From Alkaliphilus sp. B6464 (lineage in GTDB: Bacteria; Bacillota; Clostridia; Peptostreptococcales; Natronincolaceae), in contig NZ_CP058557.1 of the NCBI RefSeq assembly GCF_018141165.1, positions 2,356,001 through 2,420,000 of the forward strand: a stretch of DNA of 64,000 bases. Direction: 5' to 3'. The translations under genes and the position numbers were made by a program. Every line of letters starts with the position of its first letter. Position 1 is the first letter of the stretch. Below the pieces are notes generated by a model. That model searched no databases. It saw only the letters and a list, made by a program, of their open reading frames with translations, and was not told where the DNA came from. Positions 36,200 through 45,754 of the stretch are shown piece after piece.

Positions 36200-37240
36200 A
36201 TGACAAACCCTCAAAGACTTACACAAATGACTGCAAGCTCAGGCTGAGCGGCTAAAATAGGACCAGATGTCCTTGCGCAGGTTCTGTGCAATTTACCAAA
36301 AGTAGAAGATAAAAAGCTAATTGTAAGCCTAGATACTTCTGATGACGCAGCTGTATATGAACTTAATGAAGACACAGCTCTAATTCAAACTCTGGACTTT
36401 TTTACACCAGTTGTAGATGATCCATATACATATGGACAAATAGCAGCAGCCAACTCATTAAGCGATGTATATGCTATGGGAGGAAAACCACTTATGGCAA
36501 TGAATATTGTATGTTTTCCAAGCTGCTTAGACCCTAAAGTCCTACAAGAGGTACTGAAAGGTGGGGCAGATAAAATAGTAGAAGCTGGGGCATTATTAGT
36601 TGGAGGCCACACTGTTGAGGATAATGAGCCTAAATATGGGCTTTCTGTTACTGGAGTTGTTCATCCTAAAAAAGTATTAGCTAACAGTACGGCTCGAGTG
36701 GGAGATTATTTAATACTTACAAAGCCCATTGGTTTAGGAGTACTAAATACAGCTATAAAAGCAGATATTGCTTCTAAAGAGCAATATGATATAGCTGTAA
36801 AAGCTATGGTTACATTGAACAAATATGCTTTTGAGGCAATTGAACATGTAAATATTTCTTCCTGTACAGATATTACAGGATTTGGTTTTCTTGGACATGC
36901 TTACGAGATGGCAAAGGGGAGTGGAGTATCCTTAGAGATTTACTCAGATAAGATTCCTATATTAAAAGGAGCAAAAGATCTTGCCAGTATGGGTATTATA
37001 CCGGCTGGTATGTATTCTAACAAAAAGCATATTGAAAAAGATGTAAGAATAGTAGAAAATATAGAAGATGTGATGGAAGATTTACTATATGATCCCCAAA
37101 CATCTGGAGGATTATTGGTAGCAGTACATGAAGCCGATGTAGAAAAGGCCCTTGAAAGTTTATCTATAAATACAGATATTAACTTTTCTGTTGTCGGAAG
37201 AGTTATTTCAAAGAGCGAATATGCTATTTATTTAAAGTAA
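36200..37240 (+). CDS. selD: Selenophosphate synthetase SelD, a selenoprotein with in-frame UGA
   Basis: The true gene starts at ATG 36200, 5 bases after AAGGAGGA (36187-36194), and reads through TGA at 36245-36247 as residue 16, giving 346 residues. The start reads [15 protein letters not shown]-Sec-AAK. The position matches the catalytic Cys17/Sec of known SelD, and the essential Lys follows at 19. The frame stays open and conserved across the UGA ([49 protein letters not shown]). SelD makes monoselenophosphate from selenide and ATP. Automatic calling would begin at ATG 36476 and lose the active site. It ends at a bidirectional terminator before a convergent symporter. Confidence 0.96.
36245..36280 (+). 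promoter_or_regulatory. Candidate bacterial SECIS hairpin in selD
   Basis: Directly after the UGA, AGGAC (36259-36263) pairs with GTCCT (36269-36273) around the loop CAGAT, and GCG (36248-36250) can pair with CGC (36276-36278) below. A loop G about 19 bases past the UGA fits the layout of bacterial SECIS elements bound by SelB. The fold was worked out by eye. Confidence 0.65.
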
Positions 37241-37251
37241 ATAAAAATAAT

Positions 37252-37294
37252 AAAAAAGCGGGTACATTTTATATTAATGTATACCCGTTTTTTA
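37252..37294. terminator. Bidirectional terminator between selD and the symporter gene
   Basis: AAAAA-x-CGGGTACATT pairs with AATGTATACCCG-TTTTTT; A-run and T-run on opposite sides suit both strands. Confidence 0.88.
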
Positions 37295-37306
37295 TTAGAT
37301 ATAATA

Positions 37307-38704
37307 TTATTTATTAGGAGATTTTGCAAGTGATTTATCAGCAAAGAACTCTTTTGTTAACTTAAACACTACTCCACTTAATCCTAATAGACCTATTAAG
37401 TTAGGAATTGCCATTAATCCGTTCATGGTATCAGCTATTTTCCAAATAAGGTCTAAGTTAGCAACAGTTCCAACGAATACTAGTGGTATCCAAAGTATTC
37501 TATAGAACTTCTTAACCTTTGGTCCAAATAAATACTCGGCACATTTTTCTCCGTAGTATGCCCAACCTAAAATAGTAGAGAAAGCAAATAGTAAAATACC
37601 AATTGCTACTATAATTCCACCAGGTCCAGGAAGACCTTTGTTAAATGCTGCAGTTGTTAATGCGGCACCTGTTAATTGTTCTCCACCAGTATTTGCTGGT
37701 AGCCATACGCCAGTAGATAATATAGCTAAAGCAGTTACAGTACAAATAAGGATTGTATCAACAAACACTTCAAAGATTCCCCATAGACCTTGACGTACAG
37801 GATGGTCAGTTTTTGCAGCAGCATGGGCGATTGGAGCAGAACCAAGACCGGCTTCATTAGTAAACACTCCACGAGCAATCCCATATCTCATAGCCATCAT
37901 AACTGCTGCACCTGCAAAACCACCAGTAGCAGCTCTAGCTGAAAATGCATGGCTGAAGATTTCTGCAAAAGCACCTGGAATACCACTTGCATTGAATATA
38001 AGAATTAATACACCACCAACTATATAGAACAAAGCCATTAGAGGTACTAATTTTTCAGTAACGGAAGCAATACGGCTTATTCCACCAAGTATAACAAGTG
38101 CAGCACCTACTGCTAATACAATACCTGTAACATAGTGAGGAATATTAAAAGTAGCATTAATCGCCTCAGCAACGGAGTTAGATTGAACCATATTACCAAT
38201 ACCAAATGCAGCAAAAGCTCCTAGTATTGCGAATAATGTAGCTAACCATTTTAAATTAAGTCCGTTTCTAATATAGTACATTGGACCTCCTGACCAACTA
38301 CCATCAGCATTTTTTTCACGATATTGTACAGCTAATACTACTTCAGAAAACTTTGTCATCATACCGAAGAATGCGGAAATCCACATCCAAAATACAGCAC
38401 CAGGTCCACCAAGGGCAATAGCTGTAGCAACTCCAGCAATATTACCTGTTCCAACTGTAGCAGCTAAAGCCGTTGATACAGCTTGAAAAGGAGTAATATC
38501 TCCATCTTCGCCACCTTCTGATTTAACAAAAATTTTCATTAGAGTTTCTTGCATAGCATAGATAAATTTTCTAACTTGGAAAAAATTAGTTTTAAATGTA
38601 AAGAAAATACCTGTTCCTACTAATAATACTAGCATATAAGGACCCCAAACTAGTTCATTAAGAAAATCGTTGATTTGCTTTATTGTGCTTAAAAATGCAA
38701 ACAT
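37307..38704 (-). CDS. Sodium:alanine (AGCS) symporter
   Basis: This 465-residue protein has about eleven membrane helices. The AGCS signatures are present: VSTALAATVGTGNIAGVATAIALGGPGAVFWMW, GGPMYYIRNGL and GVFTNEAGLGSAPIAHAAA. It takes up alanine or glycine with Na+, or H+ in some relatives. AGAGGGGGA on this strand is 6 bases before the ATG at 38704, preferred to the TTG at 38710. The gene is divergent from selA. No glycine-riboswitch sequence is seen upstream. Confidence 0.93.
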   Translation of the reverse strand: MFAFLSTIKQINDFLNELVWGPYMLVLLVGTGIFFTFKTNFFQVRKFIYAMQETLMKIFVKSEGGEDGDITPFQAVSTALAATVGTGNIAGVATAIALGGPGAVFWMWISAFFGMMTKFSEVVLAVQYREKNADGSWSGGPMYYIRNGLNLKWLATLFAILGAFAAFGIGNMVQSNSVAEAINATFNIPHYVTGIVLAVGAALVILGGISRIASVTEKLVPLMALFYIVGGVLILIFNASGIPGAFAEIFSHAFSARAATGGFAGAAVMMAMRYGIARGVFTNEAGLGSAPIAHAAAKTDHPVRQGLWGIFEVFVDTILICTVTALAILSTGVWLPANTGGEQLTGAALTTAAFNKGLPGPGGIIVAIGILLFAFSTILGWAYYGEKCAEYLFGPKVKKFYRILWIPLVFVGTVANLDLIWKIADTMNGLMAIPNLIGLLGLSGVVFKLTKEFFADKSLAKSPNK

Positions 38705-38710
38705 ACACAA

Positions 38711-39245
38711 TCCCCCTCTAAAGTATTTAGATTAATTATTAAAAATGTAAAATAATTATTGAATAGTTTCTTATGAAATATTGTTGAGTATTAAATTTAA
38801 GAGATAATATCAATTAATAATAAAAAAATAAATACATAATTAATTAAATATTCAACCAATTAATTGAATATTCTAAAAATAAACACGCCTCCTCAATTCG
38901 CATATTTCAATGAAGTTGATAAAAAAATAACAATAACCACATAGGAAACTATTGCAAAATTGCCAGTACATTTTTAATTAGGTATATATTATCACAATAA
39001 TAAGAAAATTAAAATAGATTTTTACAAAAATTATAATCATTATTATAAAATTGCTTTTTTATTACTTAATTGTTACTTAATAATATGTTATTATGTATTA
39101 AATATCGGTGCATACTCTATCTTGATCTTTAAAATAGTATACTAGTATGTAAAATATGTTATAATCTATATATCTATATATCTTATAGAAAGAACATGAT
39201 AGAAGTAAAAAATCATAAATTTATCATTTTAGGAGTGAATTAGTT
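38711..39245. other. AT-rich divergent control region between the symporter and selA
   Basis: This 535-base stretch has no gene. It holds an inverted repeat, AATATTCAA (38847-38855) with TTGAATATT (38864-38872), in the symporter leader, and the palindrome ATACTAGTAT before a TATAAT that could serve selA. No known riboswitch motif was recognised. Confidence 0.5.
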
Positions 39246-40649
39246 ATGAGTAAAGGGAAAATACTTAGCACACTACCTTCAGTGGACGAGCTATTAAATC
39301 ATAAAGAGATTTTAACTTTAGTGCAGGAGGTTCCTCGTAGAGTAGTTGTAAATGAAATACGTAGTAGCATAGAAAATTATAGAAAAAAAATATTACAAAT
39401 AGATGAAACATCACTAAACACTTTTAAAATAGATATAGAAGAAATTATTTATAATATAATTAGTAATAGTCATAAATTTATGAGAATGAACTTAAGAGAG
39501 GTCATAAATGGCACAGGAACCGTATTGCATACTAACTTAGGAAGATCTCTTTTAAGCAATACTATTAAAGATGAAATATGGGATGTAGCTTCTGGATATT
39601 CTACACTAGAGATAGATGTTTCAACAGGAAAAAGAGGAAGTCGTTATAGTCATGTTACTGAAATTATAAGATTTTTAACTGGGGCAGAAGATGCCCTAGT
39701 TGTTAATAATAACGCAGCAGCGGTCATGCTTGTACTTGGTACAATGGCTAAAAACAAAGAAGTAATTGTATCAAGAGGAGAATTGGTTGAGATAGGAGGA
39801 TCCTTTAGAGTTCCAGATGTAATGGAGCAAAGTGGTGCTAAACTTGTAGATATTGGGACAACCAATAAAACACATTTATGGGATTATGAAAATGCTATAG
39901 GTGAAAATACCGCCGCATTTTTAAAAGTACATACTAGCAATTATAAAATACTAGGGTTTACAGATAGCGTAAATGTTAAAGATTTAGTAGATTTGGGCAA
40001 AGAAAATAATGTACCTATAATTGAAGACCTAGGTAGTGGTGTATTAGTAGATTTGCAAAAATATGGTCTAACTCATGAACCTACCGTTCAAGAAAGTGTT
40101 GCTGCTGGTGCCGATATAGTTACTTTTAGTGGAGATAAATTATTAGGAGGTCCACAGGCAGGTATAATTGTAGGTAAGAAATGTTTTATTGATAAAATGA
40201 AGAAAAACCCATTAACTAGGGCATTTAGAATTGATAAATTGACTATGGCAGCATTAGAGGCAACTTTAAAGCTTTACTTAGATGAAGAAAATGCTATAAA
40301 AAATATACCTACTTTAAGAATGCTAACAGAATCACTTGATTCTATTAAAGAAAGGACTAACATATTATATGAAATGATTTCATCTAAAGGATTAGATCTG
40401 GAAGTTAATATTAGTGATGATTATTCAGAGGTTGGGGGAGGTTCTTTGCCTATAGAGAAACTACCAACATGTACATTGACACTTAAATCTAAAAGCATTT
40501 CAGTGTCGCAGTTAGAAAACAGACTTAGAAAATATAGCAGACCTATTTTTACAAGAGTACAAGATGATAGAGTAATAATTGATTTACGTACAATAAAACA
40601 AGAACAATATGAGGCAATAGTACAAGCATTAGTGGAAGTTATGAAATAG
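39246..40649 (+). CDS. selA: L-seryl-tRNA(Sec) selenium transferase
   Basis: The protein has 467 residues, the usual length. The PLP Lys is Lys298 in TFSGDKLLGGPQAG, and NGTGTVLHTNLGRSLL and NNNAAAVMLVLG are conserved. SelA converts Ser-tRNA-Sec to Sec-tRNA-Sec with selenophosphate. It is 16 bases upstream of selB and separated from selD by the divergent symporter. Confidence 0.97.
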   Translation: MSKGKILSTLPSVDELLNHKEILTLVQEVPRRVVVNEIRSSIENYRKKILQIDETSLNTFKIDIEEIIYNIISNSHKFMRMNLREVINGTGTVLHTNLGRSLLSNTIKDEIWDVASGYSTLEIDVSTGKRGSRYSHVTEIIRFLTGAEDALVVNNNAAAVMLVLGTMAKNKEVIVSRGELVEIGGSFRVPDVMEQSGAKLVDIGTTNKTHLWDYENAIGENTAAFLKVHTSNYKILGFTDSVNVKDLVDLGKENNVPIIEDLGSGVLVDLQKYGLTHEPTVQESVAAGADIVTFSGDKLLGGPQAGIIVGKKCFIDKMKKNPLTRAFRIDKLTMAALEATLKLYLDEENAIKNIPTLRMLTESLDSIKERTNILYEMISSKGLDLEVNISDDYSEVGGGSLPIEKLPTCTLTLKSKSISVSQLENRLRKYSRPIFTRVQDDRVIIDLRTIKQEQYEAIVQALVEVMK

Positions 40650-40665
40650 GGGGCTTTGGACATAG

Positions 40666-42561
40666 ATGAAAAATGTTGTAATTGGAACTTCAGGACATAT
40701 TGATCATGGAAAAACTACTTTAATAAGAGCATTAACAGGCCATGAAACAGATCGTTTAAATGAAGAGAAAAAGAGAGGCATATCTATAGAATTAGGTTTT
40801 ACATATTTTGACTTACCTAGTGGGAAAAGGGCAGGTATTATTGATGTACCCGGACACGAAAAGTTTATTCGAAATATGCTCACTGGAGTTGGAGGCATGG
40901 ATATTGTTATGTTAGTTGTTGCTGCAGATGAAGGTGTAATGCCCCAAACTAAAGAGCATCTAGATATTCTATCCCTACTTAAAATTAAAAAAGGAATAAT
41001 TGTAATTACAAAATCAACCTTAGTTGATGATGAATGGCTAGAATTAATTAAAGAAGATATTAAAGAAAAGGTTAAAGGGACCTTTTTAGAGAATGCGGAA
41101 ATGATAGCCGTAGATTCTGTTAAAGGAGTAGGCATTGATGATTTGGTTAAGAAAATCGATGTACTAACAGATGAAACGGAAAGTAGGGATATTAACGCAC
41201 CCGTTAGAATGCCTATAGATAGAATATTTACCATTACTGGTTTTGGTACTGTAGTAACTGGAACATTAATGGAAGGGAAAATTTCAGTTGAAGATACATT
41301 GGAAATTTTACCGGATAAGATCAAGGTTCGCATACGAAACATACAGGTTCATGGAAAATCCGTTGATATTGCTTATGCTGGACAGAGAGTAGCTATTAAT
41401 TTAGCTAATACTAAGAAAGAAGATATTGAAAGAGGTCAAATATTGGCTCAAATAAATTCAATGGAACCTACCATGATGATAGATGCGAAGCTAAGCCTAT
41501 TAAAAGACCTATCAAAACCCATTAAAAACCGTGATCGGATAAGAATATATCACGGCGCTTCTGAAATTCTTGCTAGAGTTACATTGCTGAACCAGGAAGA
41601 AGCAAGTGTAGAGGAAAATATTTACGTTCAATTTAGGTTAGAAGAACCAACTACTGTAAAAAAAGGAGATCATTTAGTTATTAGATATTATTCTCCTATG
41701 GAGACCTTAGGTGGAGCAGTAGTAATAGATGCTAATCCTAAAAAACATAAGAGGTTCGATGAGGATGTGCTAAAAGATCTAGCTATAAGGGAAGAGGGAA
41801 GCCCTCAGGAAATTGTGGAAAAACAAATAGATATCCATAGCAGTGAGTTTCCAGACCTGGCACTTATAGCCAAGTTAACATCCCAGCAAGTAAATAACGT
41901 AAAAGAAATACTATCCAACTTAATTAACGAAAATAAAGTATTTATGCTAGGAAATGATAATGTTATTCATACAAAATATTATGAAAAGGTCAAAGAAGAG
42001 TTAACATCTATACTTAAATCCTATCATAATAATAATCCTCTTAAGCCAGGTATGTTAAAAGAAGAAGTTAGAAGTAAACTATTTCCTAAAATAAAGAGTA
42101 AAATTGTAGATACTTTAATTGATACATTTGTTAAAAATCAAGTTATAAAAATTCAAGGAAAGTTCATGTCATTATATGAGTTTAATATTATATTTACGCC
42201 AACTCATGAAAAAATCAAAGCTCAACTTGAGGAAATATATCTAAGGGAACCTTATTCAACACCACGTTTTGAGGATATTATACAAAATATGCAATTTAAA
42301 AAAGTAGATATCGAGCAGGTTTTTGATGCTATACTTGGGGATACTTTAGTTAAATTGAACCAAGAAATTGTACTGCATGTTAAGGCATACGAAGATGCTA
42401 AATTAAAGTTGGCAGACTATATTAACAAAAATAGTAGCATTACTCTTTCAGAATTTAGAGATATGTTAAATACTAGTAGAAAGTATGCTGTTGCATTGCT
42501 TGAGTATTTTGATAACGAAAAATTTACAAAAAGAATAGATGAAAAAAGGATTTTGTATTAA
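40666..42561 (+). CDS. selB: Selenocysteine-specific elongation factor
   Basis: The 631-residue protein has an EF-Tu-like GTPase (GTSGHIDHGKTTL P-loop, DVPGHE, ITKS in place of NKxD), beta-barrel domains, and C-terminal winged-helix repeats (about 375-631) that bind the SECIS RNA. It delivers Sec-tRNA-Sec to UGA codons next to SECIS, such as the one in selD of this same window. Confidence 0.97.
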   Translation: MKNVVIGTSGHIDHGKTTLIRALTGHETDRLNEEKKRGISIELGFTYFDLPSGKRAGIIDVPGHEKFIRNMLTGVGGMDIVMLVVAADEGVMPQTKEHLDILSLLKIKKGIIVITKSTLVDDEWLELIKEDIKEKVKGTFLENAEMIAVDSVKGVGIDDLVKKIDVLTDETESRDINAPVRMPIDRIFTITGFGTVVTGTLMEGKISVEDTLEILPDKIKVRIRNIQVHGKSVDIAYAGQRVAINLANTKKEDIERGQILAQINSMEPTMMIDAKLSLLKDLSKPIKNRDRIRIYHGASEILARVTLLNQEEASVEENIYVQFRLEEPTTVKKGDHLVIRYYSPMETLGGAVVIDANPKKHKRFDEDVLKDLAIREEGSPQEIVEKQIDIHSSEFPDLALIAKLTSQQVNNVKEILSNLINENKVFMLGNDNVIHTKYYEKVKEELTSILKSYHNNNPLKPGMLKEEVRSKLFPKIKSKIVDTLIDTFVKNQVIKIQGKFMSLYEFNIIFTPTHEKIKAQLEEIYLREPYSTPRFEDIIQNMQFKKVDIEQVFDAILGDTLVKLNQEIVLHVKAYEDAKLKLADYINKNSSITLSEFRDMLNTSRKYAVALLEYFDNEKFTKRIDEKRILY

Positions 42562-42608
42562 TTAAAATAGCAATTATTATTCCAATTAATTAGGAATGGG
42601 GTGAAAAA

Positions 42609-43298
42609 ATGGGATATAAAATTTTAATTGTAGATGATGAGCCTCTTTTGGTAAAAGGGTTAAAATATAGTTTGGAACAAGATGGATATGAAATATTTAC
42701 AGCATTTGACGGTGAAGAAGCATTAGGAAAAGTGAAGGAACAAAAGGTAGATTTAATTTTATTAGATCTAATGCTTCCTAAAATAGATGGTTTGCAAGTA
42801 TGCCAGCAAATACGATTAAGCTCTCAGATTCCTATTATTATGCTAACTGCTAAGGGTGAAGACATGAGTAAAATATTAGGTTTAGAATATGGTGCAGATG
42901 ACTATTTAACTAAACCATTTAATATTTTAGAGTTAAAAGCTAGAATAAAGGCTGTTTTAAGAAGATACCAAAGTATAGATCAACCAATTGAGGAGAGAAT
43001 TATTAGAATTGATGATTTTAAAATTAATACTTTAGGTAGAAAAGTAAGTTTGAATGGAGCAGATATAAATCTAACAGCTAAGGAATTTGATTTATTGCTA
43101 TTGCTAGCATCAAATCCAGGGAAGATTTATAGCAGAGAAGAATTATTAGAAATAATTTGGGGTTACGAATATTTCGGAGACTTACGAACAGTAGACGTGC
43201 ATATTAGACGTCTAAGAGAAAAAATCGAACTTAACTCTAGTAACCCAGGATATATATTGACAAAGTGGGGAGTTGGGTACTATTTTAGGAATAAATAA
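42609..43298 (+). CDS. OmpR/PhoB-type response regulator
   Basis: The 229-residue protein has a receiver domain (phospho-acceptor Asp53 in LLDLMLP, acidic pair DDE at 9-11, Lys in DDYLTKPF) and a winged-helix DNA-binding domain (about 130-227; LTAKEFDLLLLLASNPGKIYSREELLEIIWGYEYFGDLRTVDVHIRRLREKI, WGVGYYF). It overlaps its kinase gene by 26 bases. Target genes are unknown. Confidence 0.95.
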   Translation: MGYKILIVDDEPLLVKGLKYSLEQDGYEIFTAFDGEEALGKVKEQKVDLILLDLMLPKIDGLQVCQQIRLSSQIPIIMLTAKGEDMSKILGLEYGADDYLTKPFNILELKARIKAVLRRYQSIDQPIEERIIRIDDFKINTLGRKVSLNGADINLTAKEFDLLLLLASNPGKIYSREELLEIIWGYEYFGDLRTVDVHIRRLREKIELNSSNPGYILTKWGVGYYFRNK

Positions 43299-44724
43299 TA
43301 ATTTTGATGGAATTAGGTGGAAGCTAATATCCACATATTTATTATTAATAGTAGTTGCTTTGTTAGTCATAAATATTTTTGTATACGAAACTATAAAAAC
43401 TGATTTTTTAAAAGAGCAGAAAAAAGATGCCTTAATAAAGGCTAACATTATTTCAGATAGTATATCCGTTACTTTAAACAAAGAAGATGTTGAATTAACT
43501 GATATCAACTTAGATATTCAATTAAAGGAAATATCTACAAAGCTTGATGGAAGAGTATTGATAATTGATTCTAAAAAAAAAGTAATTTACGATTCCTTTA
43601 ATGATTTAAGAGATGCTGTAATTGATCAAAAAGAAGTAGTTAGAGCTTTGGATGGAGAGGCTATGGTGAGTGAATACATATTAGATAAGCATAAAAACAC
43701 TTTATATACAAGTGTGCCACTTACTAAGAATGGAAAAATTGCAGGGGTAGTTTTATTATCCGTATCCCTACTACAACATTATTTTACAATAAATTCAATT
43801 AGAAATAGTCTAATATTAATTTCTTTAATTGTACTTATACTAATTACTTCTATAACCCTTAAAATTGCGACTGCTATATCAGAACCTATTAAACGACTAA
43901 CCCAAGCTATGCAAAACGCTGCCCACGGAAAGTTAAATGAAAACGTACCTATAACAGGTAGTGATGAGATTAGTCAGCTAGCTAAGGCTTATAATTTTAT
44001 GAATACCAAACTAAGCCAAATTGAAAAGCAGAGAAGAGAGTTTGTGGCTAATGTTTCTCATGAATTAAAAACTCCCCTAAGTTCTATGAAGCTTTTATCA
44101 GAGTCACTGTTGATTCAGCCTAATGTAGAGGTTGAAATATATAAGGATTTTTTGATGGATATAGACTCCGAAATGGATCGTTTAAATAAAATCATAGAAA
44201 ATTTATTAAATATGGTGGACATGGACGAAGAAAAGTTACATCTTGATTATAAATTAACCTATGTGAATTATTTGCTAGAAAAGGTTGTAAATTCCATTAA
44301 GCCTTTAGCGAATGAAAAAAATATAAAAATTATTTTGAACCAATGGGAAAAAATACAGATTTATTTAGATCAAGATAAAATACATCAAGCATTAACTAAT
44401 ATAATTCATAATGCAGTAAAGTATACAGAAGATAGTGGGAAAGTAGAAGTAAGCTTATTTAGAAGAGGACAATATGCTATAATTAAAATAAGTGATAATG
44501 GAATAGGTATAGCAGAAGAAAATACCCCCTATATTTTTGAACGGTTTTATCGGGTAGACAGTGCAAGGTCTAGACAGACAGGTGGAAGCGGATTAGGACT
44601 AGCTATCTCACATCAAATTATAAGTCTACATCAAGGAACGATAGAGGTAGAGAGTAAGATAAATGAAGGAACAACATTTTACATTAAATTACCTATGGAA
44701 TATATGCTAGGCGATAAGGATTAA
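43273..44724 (+). CDS. Sensor histidine kinase
   Basis: The 483-residue protein has two membrane helices (about 18-38 and 178-200) that bracket an extracellular sensor, then HAMP, HisKA with phospho-acceptor His263 (NVSHELKTP), and an ATPase domain (NIIHNAVKYT, DNGIGI, GSGLGLAI). No ATG is in frame near the N-terminus; TTG 43273 is used but has no well-spaced ribosome site, so translation is probably coupled to the overlapping response-regulator gene. The layout is of the WalK/PhoR kind; the signal is unknown. Confidence 0.9.
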   Translation: MGTILGINNNFDGIRWKLISTYLLLIVVALLVINIFVYETIKTDFLKEQKKDALIKANIISDSISVTLNKEDVELTDINLDIQLKEISTKLDGRVLIIDSKKKVIYDSFNDLRDAVIDQKEVVRALDGEAMVSEYILDKHKNTLYTSVPLTKNGKIAGVVLLSVSLLQHYFTINSIRNSLILISLIVLILITSITLKIATAISEPIKRLTQAMQNAAHGKLNENVPITGSDEISQLAKAYNFMNTKLSQIEKQRREFVANVSHELKTPLSSMKLLSESLLIQPNVEVEIYKDFLMDIDSEMDRLNKIIENLLNMVDMDEEKLHLDYKLTYVNYLLEKVVNSIKPLANEKNIKIILNQWEKIQIYLDQDKIHQALTNIIHNAVKYTEDSGKVEVSLFRRGQYAIIKISDNGIGIAEENTPYIFERFYRVDSARSRQTGGSGLGLAISHQIISLHQGTIEVESKINEGTTFYIKLPMEYMLGDKD

Positions 44725-44737
44725 TTAGGAGGTTTAT

Positions 44738-45643
44738 ATGAAAAAAATTCTGATATATTTACTTCTTATAGTCGTTCTAGTCATTTCATTTAATAGAATT
44801 ATGTTAAATAAGGATAATAATATTAATGAAGAATTAAAGGTAGAAATAGCACCAATACCTGAAAAGACAGTTGAACTTATAACTCTATATTTTCCTGATG
44901 GAGGAAAACAATATTTAACTAGGGAAAATAGAGTTATTGAACATACAGTGGAACAACGAGAAAGAATAATTTTAGAGGAATTGATTAAAGGAACTATTGA
45001 TAAAGAAAAAATAGCTGTAATTCCTGCAACTACTAAACTGTACTCTGTAGTAACTAAAAATGGTACTGCTTATATTAATTTATCTAATGAATTTAAGTCA
45101 GACATGCAATTTGGTGGTAATAATGAGATACTGGCCATATATTCAATAGTAAATTCATTAACTGAGCTTAAAACTATTAAAAGTGTACAAATATCAGTGG
45201 ATGGACAAAAAGAAGGAGTTTTGCAAAAGTATATGCCTTTGGACTATGCATATAAGCAAAATCTAAGTTTAGTTAATAATCCTATTAGAACTCCTATAGA
45301 AATAGTAAAAGATTATTTTAATTTTATAAAAAATGAAGATTATCGGAATGCTTTTGATCTTTTATATAATCCGTCTAACGTAAATATTGATTATTCTATG
45401 TACTATCATTTCCAAAAAGAACGAGGAGTTAGAGAATATAATATTTATTCTTATGAAATGACCGGATACAATGAGTTTATAGTAGTTAAATTTGACTATA
45501 GTGAAAAAACTTGGACTGGTGATGAGTTTCATTACAAAAATAAAGATTTTAAATTTACAAATCATTATGGAGAGTGGAAAATAGTTATTGAAGATTTACC
45601 AAGGTTTTTTAACAATAGTATAAAGTTCAATAATTCTCCGTAA
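44738..45643 (+). CDS. GerMN-domain membrane-anchored protein
   Basis: The 301-residue protein has an N-terminal helix (about 4-23) that serves as signal or anchor. A GerMN domain (about 45-155; VELITLYFPDGGKQYLTRENRVIE, ILEELIKGT, YINLSNEF, AIYSIVNSLTEL) is followed by a second domain (about 180-295) that resembles small NTF2-like modules. GerMN proteins occur in sporulation, germination and some signalling operons. It follows the kinase by 13 bases with AGGAGG, so it may be the output or accessory lipoprotein-like partner of the two-component system; no lipobox Cys is present. Confidence 0.85.
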   Translation: MKKILIYLLLIVVLVISFNRIMLNKDNNINEELKVEIAPIPEKTVELITLYFPDGGKQYLTRENRVIEHTVEQRERIILEELIKGTIDKEKIAVIPATTKLYSVVTKNGTAYINLSNEFKSDMQFGGNNEILAIYSIVNSLTELKTIKSVQISVDGQKEGVLQKYMPLDYAYKQNLSLVNNPIRTPIEIVKDYFNFIKNEDYRNAFDLLYNPSNVNIDYSMYYHFQKERGVREYNIYSYEMTGYNEFIVVKFDYSEKTWTGDEFHYKNKDFKFTNHYGEWKIVIEDLPRFFNNSIKFNNSP

Positions 45644-45754
45644 GCTCTAGAGACTGTATAACAAAGTTAGAAAGCTGGATAATTCTATATTGAAGTTGAA
45701 ATATTAAGTATGATTCTAAGATACAATTTCATAAAATAAGAAAGGGACTTATAC

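Noticed and set aside
36476-37240. A 254-residue selD frame starting at ATG 36476
   Set aside because: It lacks the ATP/selenide active site and a ribosome site; the conserved protein continues upstream through the UGA to ATG 36200.
38711-38990. A glycine riboswitch in the leader of the AGCS symporter
   Set aside because: No glycine-aptamer core motif could be found on the minus strand.
40704-41342. A 212-residue open frame on the minus strand opposite selB
   Set aside because: It is antisense to a clear selB GTPase domain, rich in Ser/Ile/Val as expected for a shadow, and has no family signature.
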